From NCBI GenBank assembly GCA_046590705.1, contig JBKJUK010000130.1, positions 1 through 7,173 on the forward strand: a stretch of DNA of 7,173 bases, written 5' to 3'. The DNA comes from JBKJUK01 sp046590705 (lineage in GTDB: Bacteria > Acidobacteriota > Thermoanaerobaculia > Gp7-AA8). The stretch's first letter is position 1, and each line of letters begins with the position of its first letter. This document shows positions 1-5,323 of this stretch, in pieces. Under the pieces are notes generated by a model. The model did not search any database. It saw only the letters and a program-made list of their open reading frames with translations, and had not been told where the DNA came from. The translations under genes and the position numbers were made by a program.

Positions 1-708
1 CCGACCGAGGGGCTGCCGCCACTTCCACGCGCGGAGCCGGCCCCGGAGGTGAAGCTGACGGCCGAGGATGCCAGTGTGCAACTCGTTGCCGCGCTGAGGC
101 GAGGCGAGCGTTCTGCAGCATCGATCCTGCTCGATTCAATGGTTCGGCGATCGCCCGACCCTTCTGCGGGTCTCGATCAGGTTGTCGGCGCGACGTTGAG
201 GACCATCGGCGCGCTCTGGGTGCAGGGGGCGTGGGGCACCGACGACGAGCATCGCGCCTCGCACATCCTTTCGGAGGCACTCGACGCGCTCAGACCCGAC
301 GTGCAGTCATCGCCACGCGTGGCGGTCCTGGCCTGTCCGCCCGGAGAACTGCACGAGCTTCCGCTGAGAATGGTGCGTTTGATTCTGGAGTGGAAGGGAT
401 GGCGATGCGATTTCCTGGGCGCGAACGTGCCCTGGACATCCATGGAGAAAGCAGTTCTGGAAGTTGACGCCAGTCTGATCTGCCTGAGTGCACGCGAAGC
501 CAGGCCGTTCCAGCACTACGATGCAGTGACCACGCTCGAGCGGATGGTCGAGCGGGGGGTTCTGGTCGCCGTTGGCGGACAGTGGGCTAGAGGGGGCAAT
601 CGTCGTGAAGATCGCTACTTTCGCTTCCGAACCCTGCGCGGATTCGATCGCTGGCTCAGCTCCGATCCCCTTCCGGGAAGCACCTTCTCGCCCGAGCTCG
701 AAAGCTGA
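1..708 (+). CDS. Cobalamin-binding (CarH/LitR-type) regulator, 5' partial
   Basis: The frame is open from base 1 to the TGA at 706-708, so the gene almost certainly begins upstream. The GTG at 49 is only an internal start possibility with no convincing ribosome site. The visible protein is about 235 aa: a Pro-rich linker (first ~16 residues), a helical cap, then a Rossmann-like B12-binding fold. In the cap, Trp at 217-219 and Glu-His at 247-252 form the W-x9-EH motif that in CarH sits over the upper face of adenosylcobalamin. E-x-H at 346-354 matches the lower-ligand His motif (ELHEL). GANVPW and a late VGGQW fit the remaining cobalamin loops. In CarH/LitR proteins this module follows an N-terminal MerR-type HTH and controls dark repression and light release; that HTH would lie outside the window. 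The motif Gly three residues after the His is Pro here. No methyltransferase domain follows, which favours a sensor over a corrinoid enzyme. A photolyase gene is the next neighbour, converging. Domain call strong; light-sensing role inferred. Confidence 0.82.
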   Translation, partial: PTEGLPPLPRAEPAPEVKLTAEDASVQLVAALRRGERSAASILLDSMVRRSPDPSAGLDQVVGATLRTIGALWVQGAWGTDDEHRASHILSEALDALRPDVQSSPRVAVLACPPGELHELPLRMVRLILEWKGWRCDFLGANVPWTSMEKAVLEVDASLICLSAREARPFQHYDAVTTLERMVERGVLVAVGGQWARGGNRREDRYFRFRTLRGFDRWLSSDPLPGSTFSPELES

Positions 709-719
709 AGTTCAGCTTT
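701..719 (+). terminator. Palindrome over the stop codon, possible weak terminator
   Basis: AAAGCTGAA-G-TTCAGCTTT is a perfect 9-1-9 palindrome that contains the TGA of the B12-binding gene and is followed by one more T. As RNA it forms an A/U-rich stem with a very small loop and a short U run, so termination would be weak. It shares the GAAGTT core with the palindromes at 757-773 and 844-862 and may belong to that repeat family rather than be a dedicated terminator. Confidence 0.4.
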
Positions 720-756
720 TCACTCTGTGGTGGAGGGCTCGCATCGTTGCAAAAGC

Positions 757-773
757 CGAAGTTGAAAACTTCG
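757..773. repeat. Palindrome B of the GAAGTT family
   Basis: CGAAGTT-GAA-AACTTCG is a perfect 7-3-7 palindrome. Together with flanking bases (about 753-774) it is also an inverted, slightly diverged copy of 844-866, so the two can pair over a loop of about 70 nt. That loop contains a smaller hairpin at 797-809 (CTTCG-AGC-CGAAG). On the minus strand the stem is followed by GGCTTTTGC, so it could serve as a weak 3' end for the photolyase transcript. Confidence 0.6.
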
Positions 774-843
774 CCCACTCGCATCAACACGCTCACCTTC
801 GAGCCGAAGATGCAGAGCGACCGCGGGACATCGCCGTCAGTGG

Positions 844-862
844 CCAAAGTTTTCAACTTTGG
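844..862. repeat. Palindrome C of the GAAGTT family
   Basis: CCAAAGTT-TTC-AACTTTGG is a perfect 8-3-8 palindrome, the inverted counterpart of palindrome B. More degenerate relatives follow at about 891-897 (CGAAGTT) and 930-945 (a GAAATTGAAATGAAAA stretch). The whole 709-949 gap lies between two convergent 3' ends. I see no credible gene in it; short ORFs in the gap simply read through the palindromes. Confidence 0.6.
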
Positions 863-949
863 GCTTCGTGATCTCGAGAAACGAAGTTCCTACTTAGTGC
901 ATTTCTCTGCGTTACGGAGTTGCGAAAAACGAAATTGAAATGAAAACTC

Positions 950-2488
950 TCACTTCTTCTTTTTCGGTTTCCCGGCAGGTTCCCCGACCGGCGCAATGTC
1001 CTGATCGAGAAGGTTCGCCTGAGCTCGGACCATCGACGTCGCCACACCACCGTCACTGATCTTTTCCTCGTACCCTCGCAGGTCGACCTTCCGACGCGTG
1101 GAATCGGAACTCATGTAGCGGATCGAGCCGAAGATCGGGCGTTCCGGTCCCCAGGCCCGATCATGCTTGCCGAGACACCAGAGAACCCCGGCGTAGGTAT
1201 TGGGATCACGGCCATCGATCGCGTAACGATCGTGAAGCAGTTCCATCGCAGCCACTGCTTCTTCGGGCGTCTCCATCCACTCCAGAACTTTCTTGCCCCA
1301 GATCATTCGCAGATAGTTGTGGATGGTGCCGGTCTGCAGCAAGCCCTGGTGCGCCAGATTCCAGACCTCGTCGTAGGTGGCGCCCAGCTCGAGTTCCTCG
1401 AATGAGTACTGCGGCTTGCGCCTGTCTCCGCGATGACGGTCGAGTGACTTCAGCGCCCAGTCAGGGAGCGAAGTGATCCGGTCATGATCTTCGCGGTAGA
1501 AACAGAAGTTGAATGAAAGCTCGCGGCGGATGATGGCCTCCTCGAGAAATGCATCGATGTCAGCCATCGGTGCGTCGCTGAGCAGCACCCGTTCTGCAAC
1601 TTCATGAATGCCGAGAAATCCGAAGTGCAGATACGGCGAGAGCTGGCTCGAGCGATCGGCCTCGCGATTTCGCAGGTCGCCGTAGCCGTCGAGCTTCGTG
1701 TCGACGAACGATTCCAGCCGTCGCAAACCTTCGGTCCTTCCGCCTATCGAGGGGACCCGCTGAATGTCGTGCCGAACGTCGCATTGCGACACCGCCCTCC
1801 CCACGTCGGTTCCGTCGTACTCCGGAAGTCCGACTTCGCCGGCGAAGGCCTCGACCTTCACTGCAGGCGCGAGGCGGCGCCATGATTCAGGGAACATTCG
1901 ATGCGCGCGATCACGCAGGAACTTCGCGGAGTACTGCTCTTTACTGAAGCGTCTCATCGGGATGATGCCGTTGCCATCCACTAGATAAACAGGGGCGGCA
2001 CTCTTTGCAATCAGCCGCGGAGTCTGCTGGCGCGCGACGAAGGTCGGATACTCGTCTGTAACGACGGCCGCAGCGCGTCTGGAGAGACCCACCAGAACTC
2101 CACGCGCCTGGTCCTTCGTGCGTGGAAGGAAGAAGTGATAGCGCAGTCCGAGCCGCGAGGCGTCCGCTCGATTCCGCTCCACCCCTTCCAGGATGAACGT
2201 GTGAATGCGGTCGTTGGCCTCGCGATAGTCGGGACGAAGAGATTCGTAAACCAGAAGCGGCAGGCCGAGTTCCCGCGCTTTGAGGGCCGCAAAAGCGAGG
2301 GCAGGATTCATTTCCAGCCGGCGAGACATCTGAGCCCAGTAGAGAACGAATTCCCGGATGCTGTTCCCTTCAACTGCGGCAGGGAACTCTGAAACCCTCG
2401 AGGCAAAAAAATCGGCCGGCTCGTCGCGGTCGAGCACTCCGCGCATCGGCTGAAACGACTGTCGTGGCCTGAAGATCGATTTATCCAT
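950..2488 (-). CDS. phr: Class II-type deoxyribodipyrimidine (CPD) photolyase
   Basis: Predicted FAD enzyme that uses near-UV/blue light to split cyclobutane pyrimidine dimers. The ATG at 2488 gives 512 aa, a normal class II length. The frame stays open 31 codons further (ATG at 2581), but that would overlap the start of the divergent gene and adds an atypical Arg-rich leader. Class II signatures in order: FVLYWAQMSRR (about 47-57) at the start of the photolyase alpha/beta domain; SQLSPYLHFG (281-290); FLEE-x3-RREL-x2-NFC (314-329); EVWNLAHQ and RMIWGKKVLEW in the FAD domain, which keep the Trp residues expected for electron transfer; GRDPNTYAGVLW (426-437); FGSIRYM (453-459). Several usually invariant positions differ: RRELSFNFC for RRELSDNFC, GTIHNYLRM for GKMHGFMRM, DPNTYAG for DPNGYVG. 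The C-terminus is a Lys-rich tail ending in four lysines. It converges on the B12-binding regulator gene. Family call strong; substrate in this subgroup less sure. Confidence 0.93.
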   Translation of the reverse strand: MDKSIFRPRQSFQPMRGVLDRDEPADFFASRVSEFPAAVEGNSIREFVLYWAQMSRRLEMNPALAFAALKARELGLPLLVYESLRPDYREANDRIHTFILEGVERNRADASRLGLRYHFFLPRTKDQARGVLVGLSRRAAAVVTDEYPTFVARQQTPRLIAKSAAPVYLVDGNGIIPMRRFSKEQYSAKFLRDRAHRMFPESWRRLAPAVKVEAFAGEVGLPEYDGTDVGRAVSQCDVRHDIQRVPSIGGRTEGLRRLESFVDTKLDGYGDLRNREADRSSQLSPYLHFGFLGIHEVAERVLLSDAPMADIDAFLEEAIIRRELSFNFCFYREDHDRITSLPDWALKSLDRHRGDRRKPQYSFEELELGATYDEVWNLAHQGLLQTGTIHNYLRMIWGKKVLEWMETPEEAVAAMELLHDRYAIDGRDPNTYAGVLWCLGKHDRAWGPERPIFGSIRYMSSDSTRRKVDLRGYEEKISDGGVATSMVRAQANLLDQDIAPVGEPAGKPKKKK

Positions 2489-2503
2489 GATGGGGACATT
2501 TTC

Positions 2504-2519
2504 ACGACGCTGGCGTCGT
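2504..2519. promoter_or_regulatory. Candidate operator palindrome in the divergent promoter region
   Basis: ACGACGC-TG-GCGTCGT is a perfect 7-2-7 palindrome in the 79-bp gap between the photolyase start (2488) and the 147-aa gene start (2568). For the rightward gene, a weak -35-like TTCACG (2501-2506) and a -10-like TATTTT (2523-2528) bracket it with a 16-bp spacer, so the palindrome fills the spacer region, a placement typical of MerR-family operators. No clear promoter is visible for the photolyase direction. The T run at 2525-2530 would also let it resemble a terminator, but no rightward gene precedes it. Confidence 0.4.
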
Positions 2520-2567
2520 CTGTATTTTTTCAGCGGTCCCTGCGACCACTTGTACGAGAGGGACATC

Positions 2568-3011
2568 ATGAGAGACAACAATCGCGTAACACTCGTTCAG
2601 CCCGGCAAAGGTCGCCCCACCCTGGAATGGAACTTCCTTCGCGGAGATCATGCCGTGATTCCGGTGCACAATACCTCACTGCTCAACGCCGCCCTTTACA
2701 ACGCGATCAACGTGCTGAACAAGGAAGTCCAGCGAGTGATCTTCGATCGCTCCATCAATGCAGACACGTTCCTTGAATTCCTCAGCACTCTTCCCTCGAA
2801 TTTCCGGGGAGACCTCCTCTGGATCAAGGACGACAAGAGCGCCTTTCTCTCCTCCATCACTCGCGACGACGGCCGGGTCGTTTACTCACTCCTTCCTGTC
2901 GATCTCGACTTCTACCTTAAGGTAATCTTCGGGATCGAACAGGAGACGCCAGCGCCGCCGCAGTTCTCTCCAAGCCGCACAGAACACTACATCCTTTCCC
3001 TCGCTTCCTGA
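2568..3011 (+). CDS. Hypothetical protein, 147 aa, divergent from the photolyase
   Basis: I do not recognise the family. The ATG at 2568 is preferred over the in-frame ATG at 2487 because GAGAGGG lies just upstream (2556-2562) and because the upstream start would overlap the photolyase 5' end and add an unlikely Arg/Trp/Phe-rich leader. The product is soluble-looking, without signal peptide or membrane segment. A polar N-terminus is followed by alternating strand- and helix-like stretches, including NTSLLNAALYNAINVLNK (about 34-51), EVQRVIFDRSINADTFLEFL, GDLLWIKDDKSAFLSSI and VDLDFYLKVIFGIE, then a Pro-rich tail (TPAPPQFSPS). Codon use looks like its neighbours. The shared upstream region with the photolyase and the intervening palindrome suggest possible co-regulation with light or DNA-damage genes, which is inference from position only. 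Its 3' end lies in a strong hairpin (2993-3019). Confidence 0.75.
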   Translation: MRDNNRVTLVQPGKGRPTLEWNFLRGDHAVIPVHNTSLLNAALYNAINVLNKEVQRVIFDRSINADTFLEFLSTLPSNFRGDLLWIKDDKSAFLSSITRDDGRVVYSLLPVDLDFYLKVIFGIEQETPAPPQFSPSRTEHYILSLAS

Positions 3012-3019
3012 GGGAAGGG
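2993..3019 (+). terminator. Stem-loop overlapping the stop of the 147-aa gene
   Basis: The arms 2993-3002 (CCTTTCCCTC) and 3010-3019 (GAGGGAAGGG) pair over ten base pairs with one U-G pair and a 7-nt loop. The stop codon (3009-3011) lies at the loop/stem junction. No U run follows, so this is a 3'-end structure rather than a textbook intrinsic terminator. It may stabilise the message or help termination at the later hairpins. Confidence 0.4.
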
Positions 3020-3049
3020 TAGCTGGATCAGCCGTTCGTTTCTCCCCGG

Positions 3050-3074
3050 GTGCGGACGCGACGCGCGTTCGCAC
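3050..3074. repeat. GC-rich inverted repeat / stem-loop
   Basis: GTGCGGACGCG (3050-3060) and CGCGTTCGCAC (3064-3074) pair over 11 bp with one G-U and a 3-nt loop. No T run follows on either strand. It lies between the 147-aa and 93-aa genes and could be an RNA structure or a protein-binding palindrome. Confidence 0.5.
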
Positions 3075-3092
3075 CTCCATGTACTCCTTCCG

Positions 3093-3120
3093 AGGCGGTG
3101 CCCGCCTGCGTTACTTTTTT
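3093..3120 (+). terminator. Possible intrinsic terminator
   Basis: AGGCGG-TGC-CCGCCT is a perfect 6-3-6 GC stem (3093-3107), followed after GCGTTAC by six T residues (3115-3120). The U run is offset by about 7 nt from the stem, so efficiency is uncertain. Position fits the end of the transcript from the 147-aa gene. Confidence 0.4.
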
Positions 3121-3190
3121 CCGGCTCTGCGGATCAGTCCGGCGCGTTTATTGCTACACTCCCACCGGGAGTTCCCTTGGACAAAATAGA

Positions 3191-3472
3191 ATGAGTCTGG
3201 TCAATTCGCTTTGCGTTGAAATCAATGTGTTCCAGGGAATCGGTGAACGAACCGGCGTCACCATCGAGCGGCGCTCCGTCCGCGGCAAAGTAGGCCTCTG
3301 CAAAAGCATGCGGGATCTGGCCATCAAGACCCGTGTCCTGGGCGACGGGGTCTACTACATCCCCATCGAGCTCTGGCCGGCTTCACCCGATCCAGTCGTC
3401 ATCACCAAGAATGAGTGGAAGGTCATCGGTTCCATCCCGCGTTCGACCCGACCCGATGCTCCAGAAGAGTAG
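3191..3472 (+). CDS. Hypothetical protein, 93 aa
   Basis: Unrecognised small protein. The ATG at 3191 is the only sensible start: the frame extends upstream to 3050, but those codons lie over the hairpins of the preceding gap. The ribosome site is poor; the nearest purine-rich match, GGGAG at 3167-3171, is about 20 nt away and is locked in a small ACTCCC-ACC-GGGAGT hairpin (3158-3172), so initiation may be weak or regulated. An extended -10-like TGCTACACT lies at 3152-3160 without a matching -35. The product is strand-rich with no signal or membrane segment: NSLCVEINVFQ, GVTIERRSVRGKVGLC, LAIKTRVLGDGVYYIPIELW and EWKVIGSIP, ending in an acidic tail. Two cysteines (about residues 8 and 35) are not in a metal-binding pattern. 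It precedes the carboxypeptidase gene by 135 bp on the same strand, so co-transcription is possible but unsupported. Confidence 0.6.
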   Translation: MSLVNSLCVEINVFQGIGERTGVTIERRSVRGKVGLCKSMRDLAIKTRVLGDGVYYIPIELWPASPDPVVITKNEWKVIGSIPRSTRPDAPEE

Positions 3473-3550
3473 CGATTAGCCGCGGAGTTCAGCGGCCCGC
3501 GTCACCCCACGCTCTGCCTCCGCTACTGCAAGCGCGAGAACGCGACGAGC

Positions 3551-3564
3551 GTACCCGCTGGTAC
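3551..3564. repeat. Small palindrome upstream of the carboxypeptidase
   Basis: GTACC-CGCT-GGTAC is a perfect 5-4-5 palindrome, 43 bp before the carboxypeptidase ATG. A regulatory site is possible, but a repeat this short could arise by chance. Nothing else is recognisable in the 3473-3607 gap except the ribosome site. Confidence 0.25.
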
Positions 3565-3607
3565 ACGCCGTGCAATTGCCGCGTTCGATTCTTCTTAGGA
3601 GACAACG

Positions 3608-4720
3608 ATGAAACGTGGTCTGTTTGCTTCACTCGTACTCGCACTCTTGCCGGTGGCTGTGCTGGCCCAGGCGCCGCCACCTTACACCGCGGCAATTCTC
3701 ATCGAGCCAGTCACAGGCCGTGTTCTCTTCGAGAAGAACGCCCGAACGCCACTTCCCGTTGCATCCATGACCAAAATGACCACCCTCCTGGTCACTCTGG
3801 ACGCACTCAAGGATGGCAGCATCACCCTCGATACTCCGGTCACGATTTCCGCTCGCGCGTCGAAGATGGGCGGATCGCAGGTTTACGCCAAGCAGGGAGC
3901 GGTCTTCCCGGTGCGTGCGCTGATGGCAGCGACCATGGTGCATTCGGCCAACGACGCGGCCATGGCCCTCGCCGAGAAAGTTGCAGGAAGCGCGGAGGCC
4001 ATGGCCCAGATGATGAACGCCAAGGTTCAGGAGATGGGCCTGAAGGAGTCCACTTTCTACACGCCTCACGGACTTCCCGACGAAGGCACTGCCGACGATG
4101 TGATGAGCGCACATGATGCGGCCCGAGTCGGCATCGAGTTGATGAAGAATCCGCTGATGCGCGAGCTGGCCGTTCAGCAGACCATGCCCTTCCAGAGCGG
4201 TACCTTCACGACCATGTACAACCCGAATCATCTGCTTCGTACCTTCCCGGGCGCCACAGGAATCAAGACCGGTTTTCATAACAAAGCGGGCTTTTGCGTG
4301 ACCGGTTCGGCGCGTCGCAACAACATGGATCTCGTCGTCGTGATCATGGGTTCCAAGAACAAGAAAGATAACTTCGGCAGTGCAGCCGCGATCATGAACG
4401 ATGGCTTCATCAACTGGCGCCAAACCTCGGTTGTGAAAAAAGGCATTCGCGCGAAGGACCTGGCCACCATCAAAGGCGGCAAAGCTCCAGCCGTGCCGGT
4501 CACCGCGGCAGCAGACGCAGTGATGTTACTGGCCCGCGGAGAGCAGGCAAATATGAAGACCACAGTAGAGACCAGCAACGTCGCCGCGCCGATCGTGAAA
4601 GGTCAGCCTGTTGGATTCATCGTCGTCAAGCAGAATGGCAAACAGATCGCGAAGGTGCCGGCACTAGCCGCGATCAATGTCGATAAACAGCCCTGGTGGA
4701 AGAGCTTCCTGCCATTCTAA
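3608..4720 (+). CDS. D-alanyl-D-alanine carboxypeptidase (PBP5/6 family, S11)
   Basis: Secreted low-molecular-mass penicillin-binding protein that removes the terminal D-Ala from peptidoglycan pentapeptides, limiting cross-linking. The start is fixed by AGGAG at 3597-3601, a few bases before the ATG. Residues 1-20 form a signal peptide (MKRG, hydrophobic core, VLA then QAPPP), so it acts in the periplasm. All three active-site motifs are present: S53-M-T-K56 (nucleophile and general base), S113-A-N115 and K220-T-G222. Conserved blocks around them include PVASMTKMTT, HSANDAA, TPHGLPD and FPGATGIKTGF. Residues from about 275 form a strand-rich C-terminal domain like that of PBP5, ending in WWKSFLPF, a short aromatic tail that could touch the inner membrane, although a full amphipathic anchor helix is not obvious. 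At 370 aa the length is normal for the dacA/dacC/dacF group, which cannot be split further here. It ends in its own strong terminator. Confidence 0.96.
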   Translation: MKRGLFASLVLALLPVAVLAQAPPPYTAAILIEPVTGRVLFEKNARTPLPVASMTKMTTLLVTLDALKDGSITLDTPVTISARASKMGGSQVYAKQGAVFPVRALMAATMVHSANDAAMALAEKVAGSAEAMAQMMNAKVQEMGLKESTFYTPHGLPDEGTADDVMSAHDAARVGIELMKNPLMRELAVQQTMPFQSGTFTTMYNPNHLLRTFPGATGIKTGFHNKAGFCVTGSARRNNMDLVVVIMGSKNKKDNFGSAAAIMNDGFINWRQTSVVKKGIRAKDLATIKGGKAPAVPVTAAADAVMLLARGEQANMKTTVETSNVAAPIVKGQPVGFIVVKQNGKQIAKVPALAAINVDKQPWWKSFLPF

Positions 4721-4752
4721 ATTTCTGTCTCGCTACCTACCGTATTTAGAAG

Positions 4753-4780
4753 AAGGCCGCCCACGCGGCCTTTTTCTTTT
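4753..4780 (+). terminator. Intrinsic terminator after the carboxypeptidase gene
   Basis: AAGGCCGC (4753-4760), loop CCAC and GCGGCCTT (4765-4772) form an 8-bp stem that runs straight into TTTTTCTTTT. This is a textbook Rho-independent terminator 32 bp past the stop codon and separates the carboxypeptidase from the PspC gene. Confidence 0.9.
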
Positions 4781-4859
4781 TGAGGTGAAACTGTGAGGCG
4801 CTGCGTTCGTAAAATACTGTGGAATGATCGAAACTCTGCCACCAGACAAAGGAGTCTCA

Positions 4860-5048
4860 ATGCCTCTGCACCGGTCCCGTTCCAATCGAATGATTGCAGG
4901 TGTCTGCGGAGGTCTGGCCGACTGGCTGGGCTGGAGCCCGAATGTGGTTCGAGTGGTCTACATTCTCGGCTCGATTCTCTCGATCGCCTTCCCGGGAATC
5001 ATCGTCTACCTGATCCTCTGGGTGGTCATGCCGAATCAGAGGTACTGA
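4860..5048 (+). CDS. PspC-domain membrane protein, 62 aa
   Basis: Stand-alone PspC domain, a small inner-membrane protein of the kind associated with the phage-shock (envelope stress) response. The ATG at 4860 is chosen because AAAGGAG (4848-4854) sits 5 nt upstream; the in-frame ATG at 4824 would add 12 residues and lacks such a site. The N-terminal LHRSRSNRMIAGVCGGLADW (about 3-22) is the family signature, followed by the NVVRVVYILGS segment and a hydrophobic stretch (about 33-57) that forms one or two membrane passes, ending in WVVMPNQRY. An A/T-rich GTAAAATACT at 4809-4818 could be its -10 region, but no -35 stands out. No pspA, pspB or pspF homologue is in view, so membership of a classical Psp system cannot be claimed. 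Many bacteria carry lone PspC proteins of this size. Confidence 0.9.
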   Translation: MPLHRSRSNRMIAGVCGGLADWLGWSPNVVRVVYILGSILSIAFPGIIVYLILWVVMPNQRY

Positions 5049-5055
5049 CGGTTCG

Positions 5056-5141
5056 AGAGATGTCTCGAGCATCGCCCTTCAGGGCCGGAGGCCCGGCATT
5101 GAGTAGCCCAGACCGTGAGGTCTGGGTCGAGTAACATCTCT
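5056..5141. repeat. Branched palindromic element, module 1
   Basis: The arms 5056-5068 and 5127-5141 pair over 13 bp with one 2-nt bulge (5132-5133). Inside lie two further hairpins: GGGCC-GGA-GGCCC (5082-5094) and CCCAGACC-GTGA-GGTCTGGG (5107-5126), the latter abutting the closing stem so the two could stack. The same 10-mer, TGTCTCGAGC, occurs at 5061-5070 and again at 5145-5154, at the start of module 2. The element lies between the 3' ends of the PspC gene and purN, so it could be transcribed from either side. It is not a tRNA: there is no T-arm or CCA. A dispersed REP-like repeat or a structured RNA are the two readings. Confidence 0.6.
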
Positions 5142-5150
5142 ACGTGTCTC

Positions 5151-5277
5151 GAGCCCCAGCGGGGCGGCATCGAGGTTTCGGGAATGCGGCGAGAACGGCG
5201 TTCGACGGAGGGTCGCGGCGGAAAAGATGCAGCGCCGTTGTACCTGGCAAGGTCGCGATGCCGCCCCGCTGGGGCTC
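5151..5277. repeat. REPIN-like 22-bp inverted repeat, module 2
   Basis: Bases 5151-5172 and 5256-5277 are perfect reverse complements over 22 bp, separated by 83 bp. Each arm contains its own hairpin core, GCCCCAGCGGGGC. A further 7-bp inverted match (AACGGCG near 5185 and CGCCGTT near 5233) lies inside the spacer. Two inverted hairpin-bearing arms around a short spacer is the architecture of REPIN/BIME elements, which are mobilised in trans by RAYT (Y1-type) transposases; none is encoded in this window. It could also act as a 3'-end structure for the purM-purN transcript. Confidence 0.7.
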
Positions 5278-5323
5278 AATGCAGGTTGGAATGATCATCA
5301 TCCCAAGCCTCACATAACCTGAT

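Noticed and set aside
656..938. Small frames on both strands in the convergent gap
   Set aside because: They read through the palindromes (giving VFNFG-type peptides on both strands, as expected from an inverted repeat) and have no ribosome sites.
2487..2567. Earlier ATG for the 147-aa gene
   Set aside because: The ATG at 2568 has a GAGAGGG ribosome site; the upstream codons cross the palindrome and T run and overlap the photolyase start.
2489..2581. 31-residue N-terminal extension of the photolyase (ATG at 2581)
   Set aside because: It would overlap the start of the divergent gene, cross the candidate operator, and add an Arg/Lys-rich leader not typical of class II photolyases.
3415..4116. 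233-codon frame overlapping the 93-aa gene and the carboxypeptidase
   Set aside because: Composition (Arg, His, Gly, Ser rich) is that of an out-of-frame reading, and it spans two better-supported genes and the ribosome site between them.
3629..4423. 264-codon open frame antisense to the carboxypeptidase
   Set aside because: It lies wholly inside a gene with all catalytic motifs intact; its His/Arg/Gly-rich product is typical of a shadow frame in GC-rich coding DNA.
5056..5141. tRNA gene
   Set aside because: The branched fold resembles a cloverleaf only superficially: no T-arm GTTCGA, no anticodon arm of the right size, and a 13-bp bulged closing stem.
5056..5277. CRISPR array
   Set aside because: Repeats are inverted arms and one 10-nt direct pair, not regularly spaced direct repeats with unique spacers; no cas genes.
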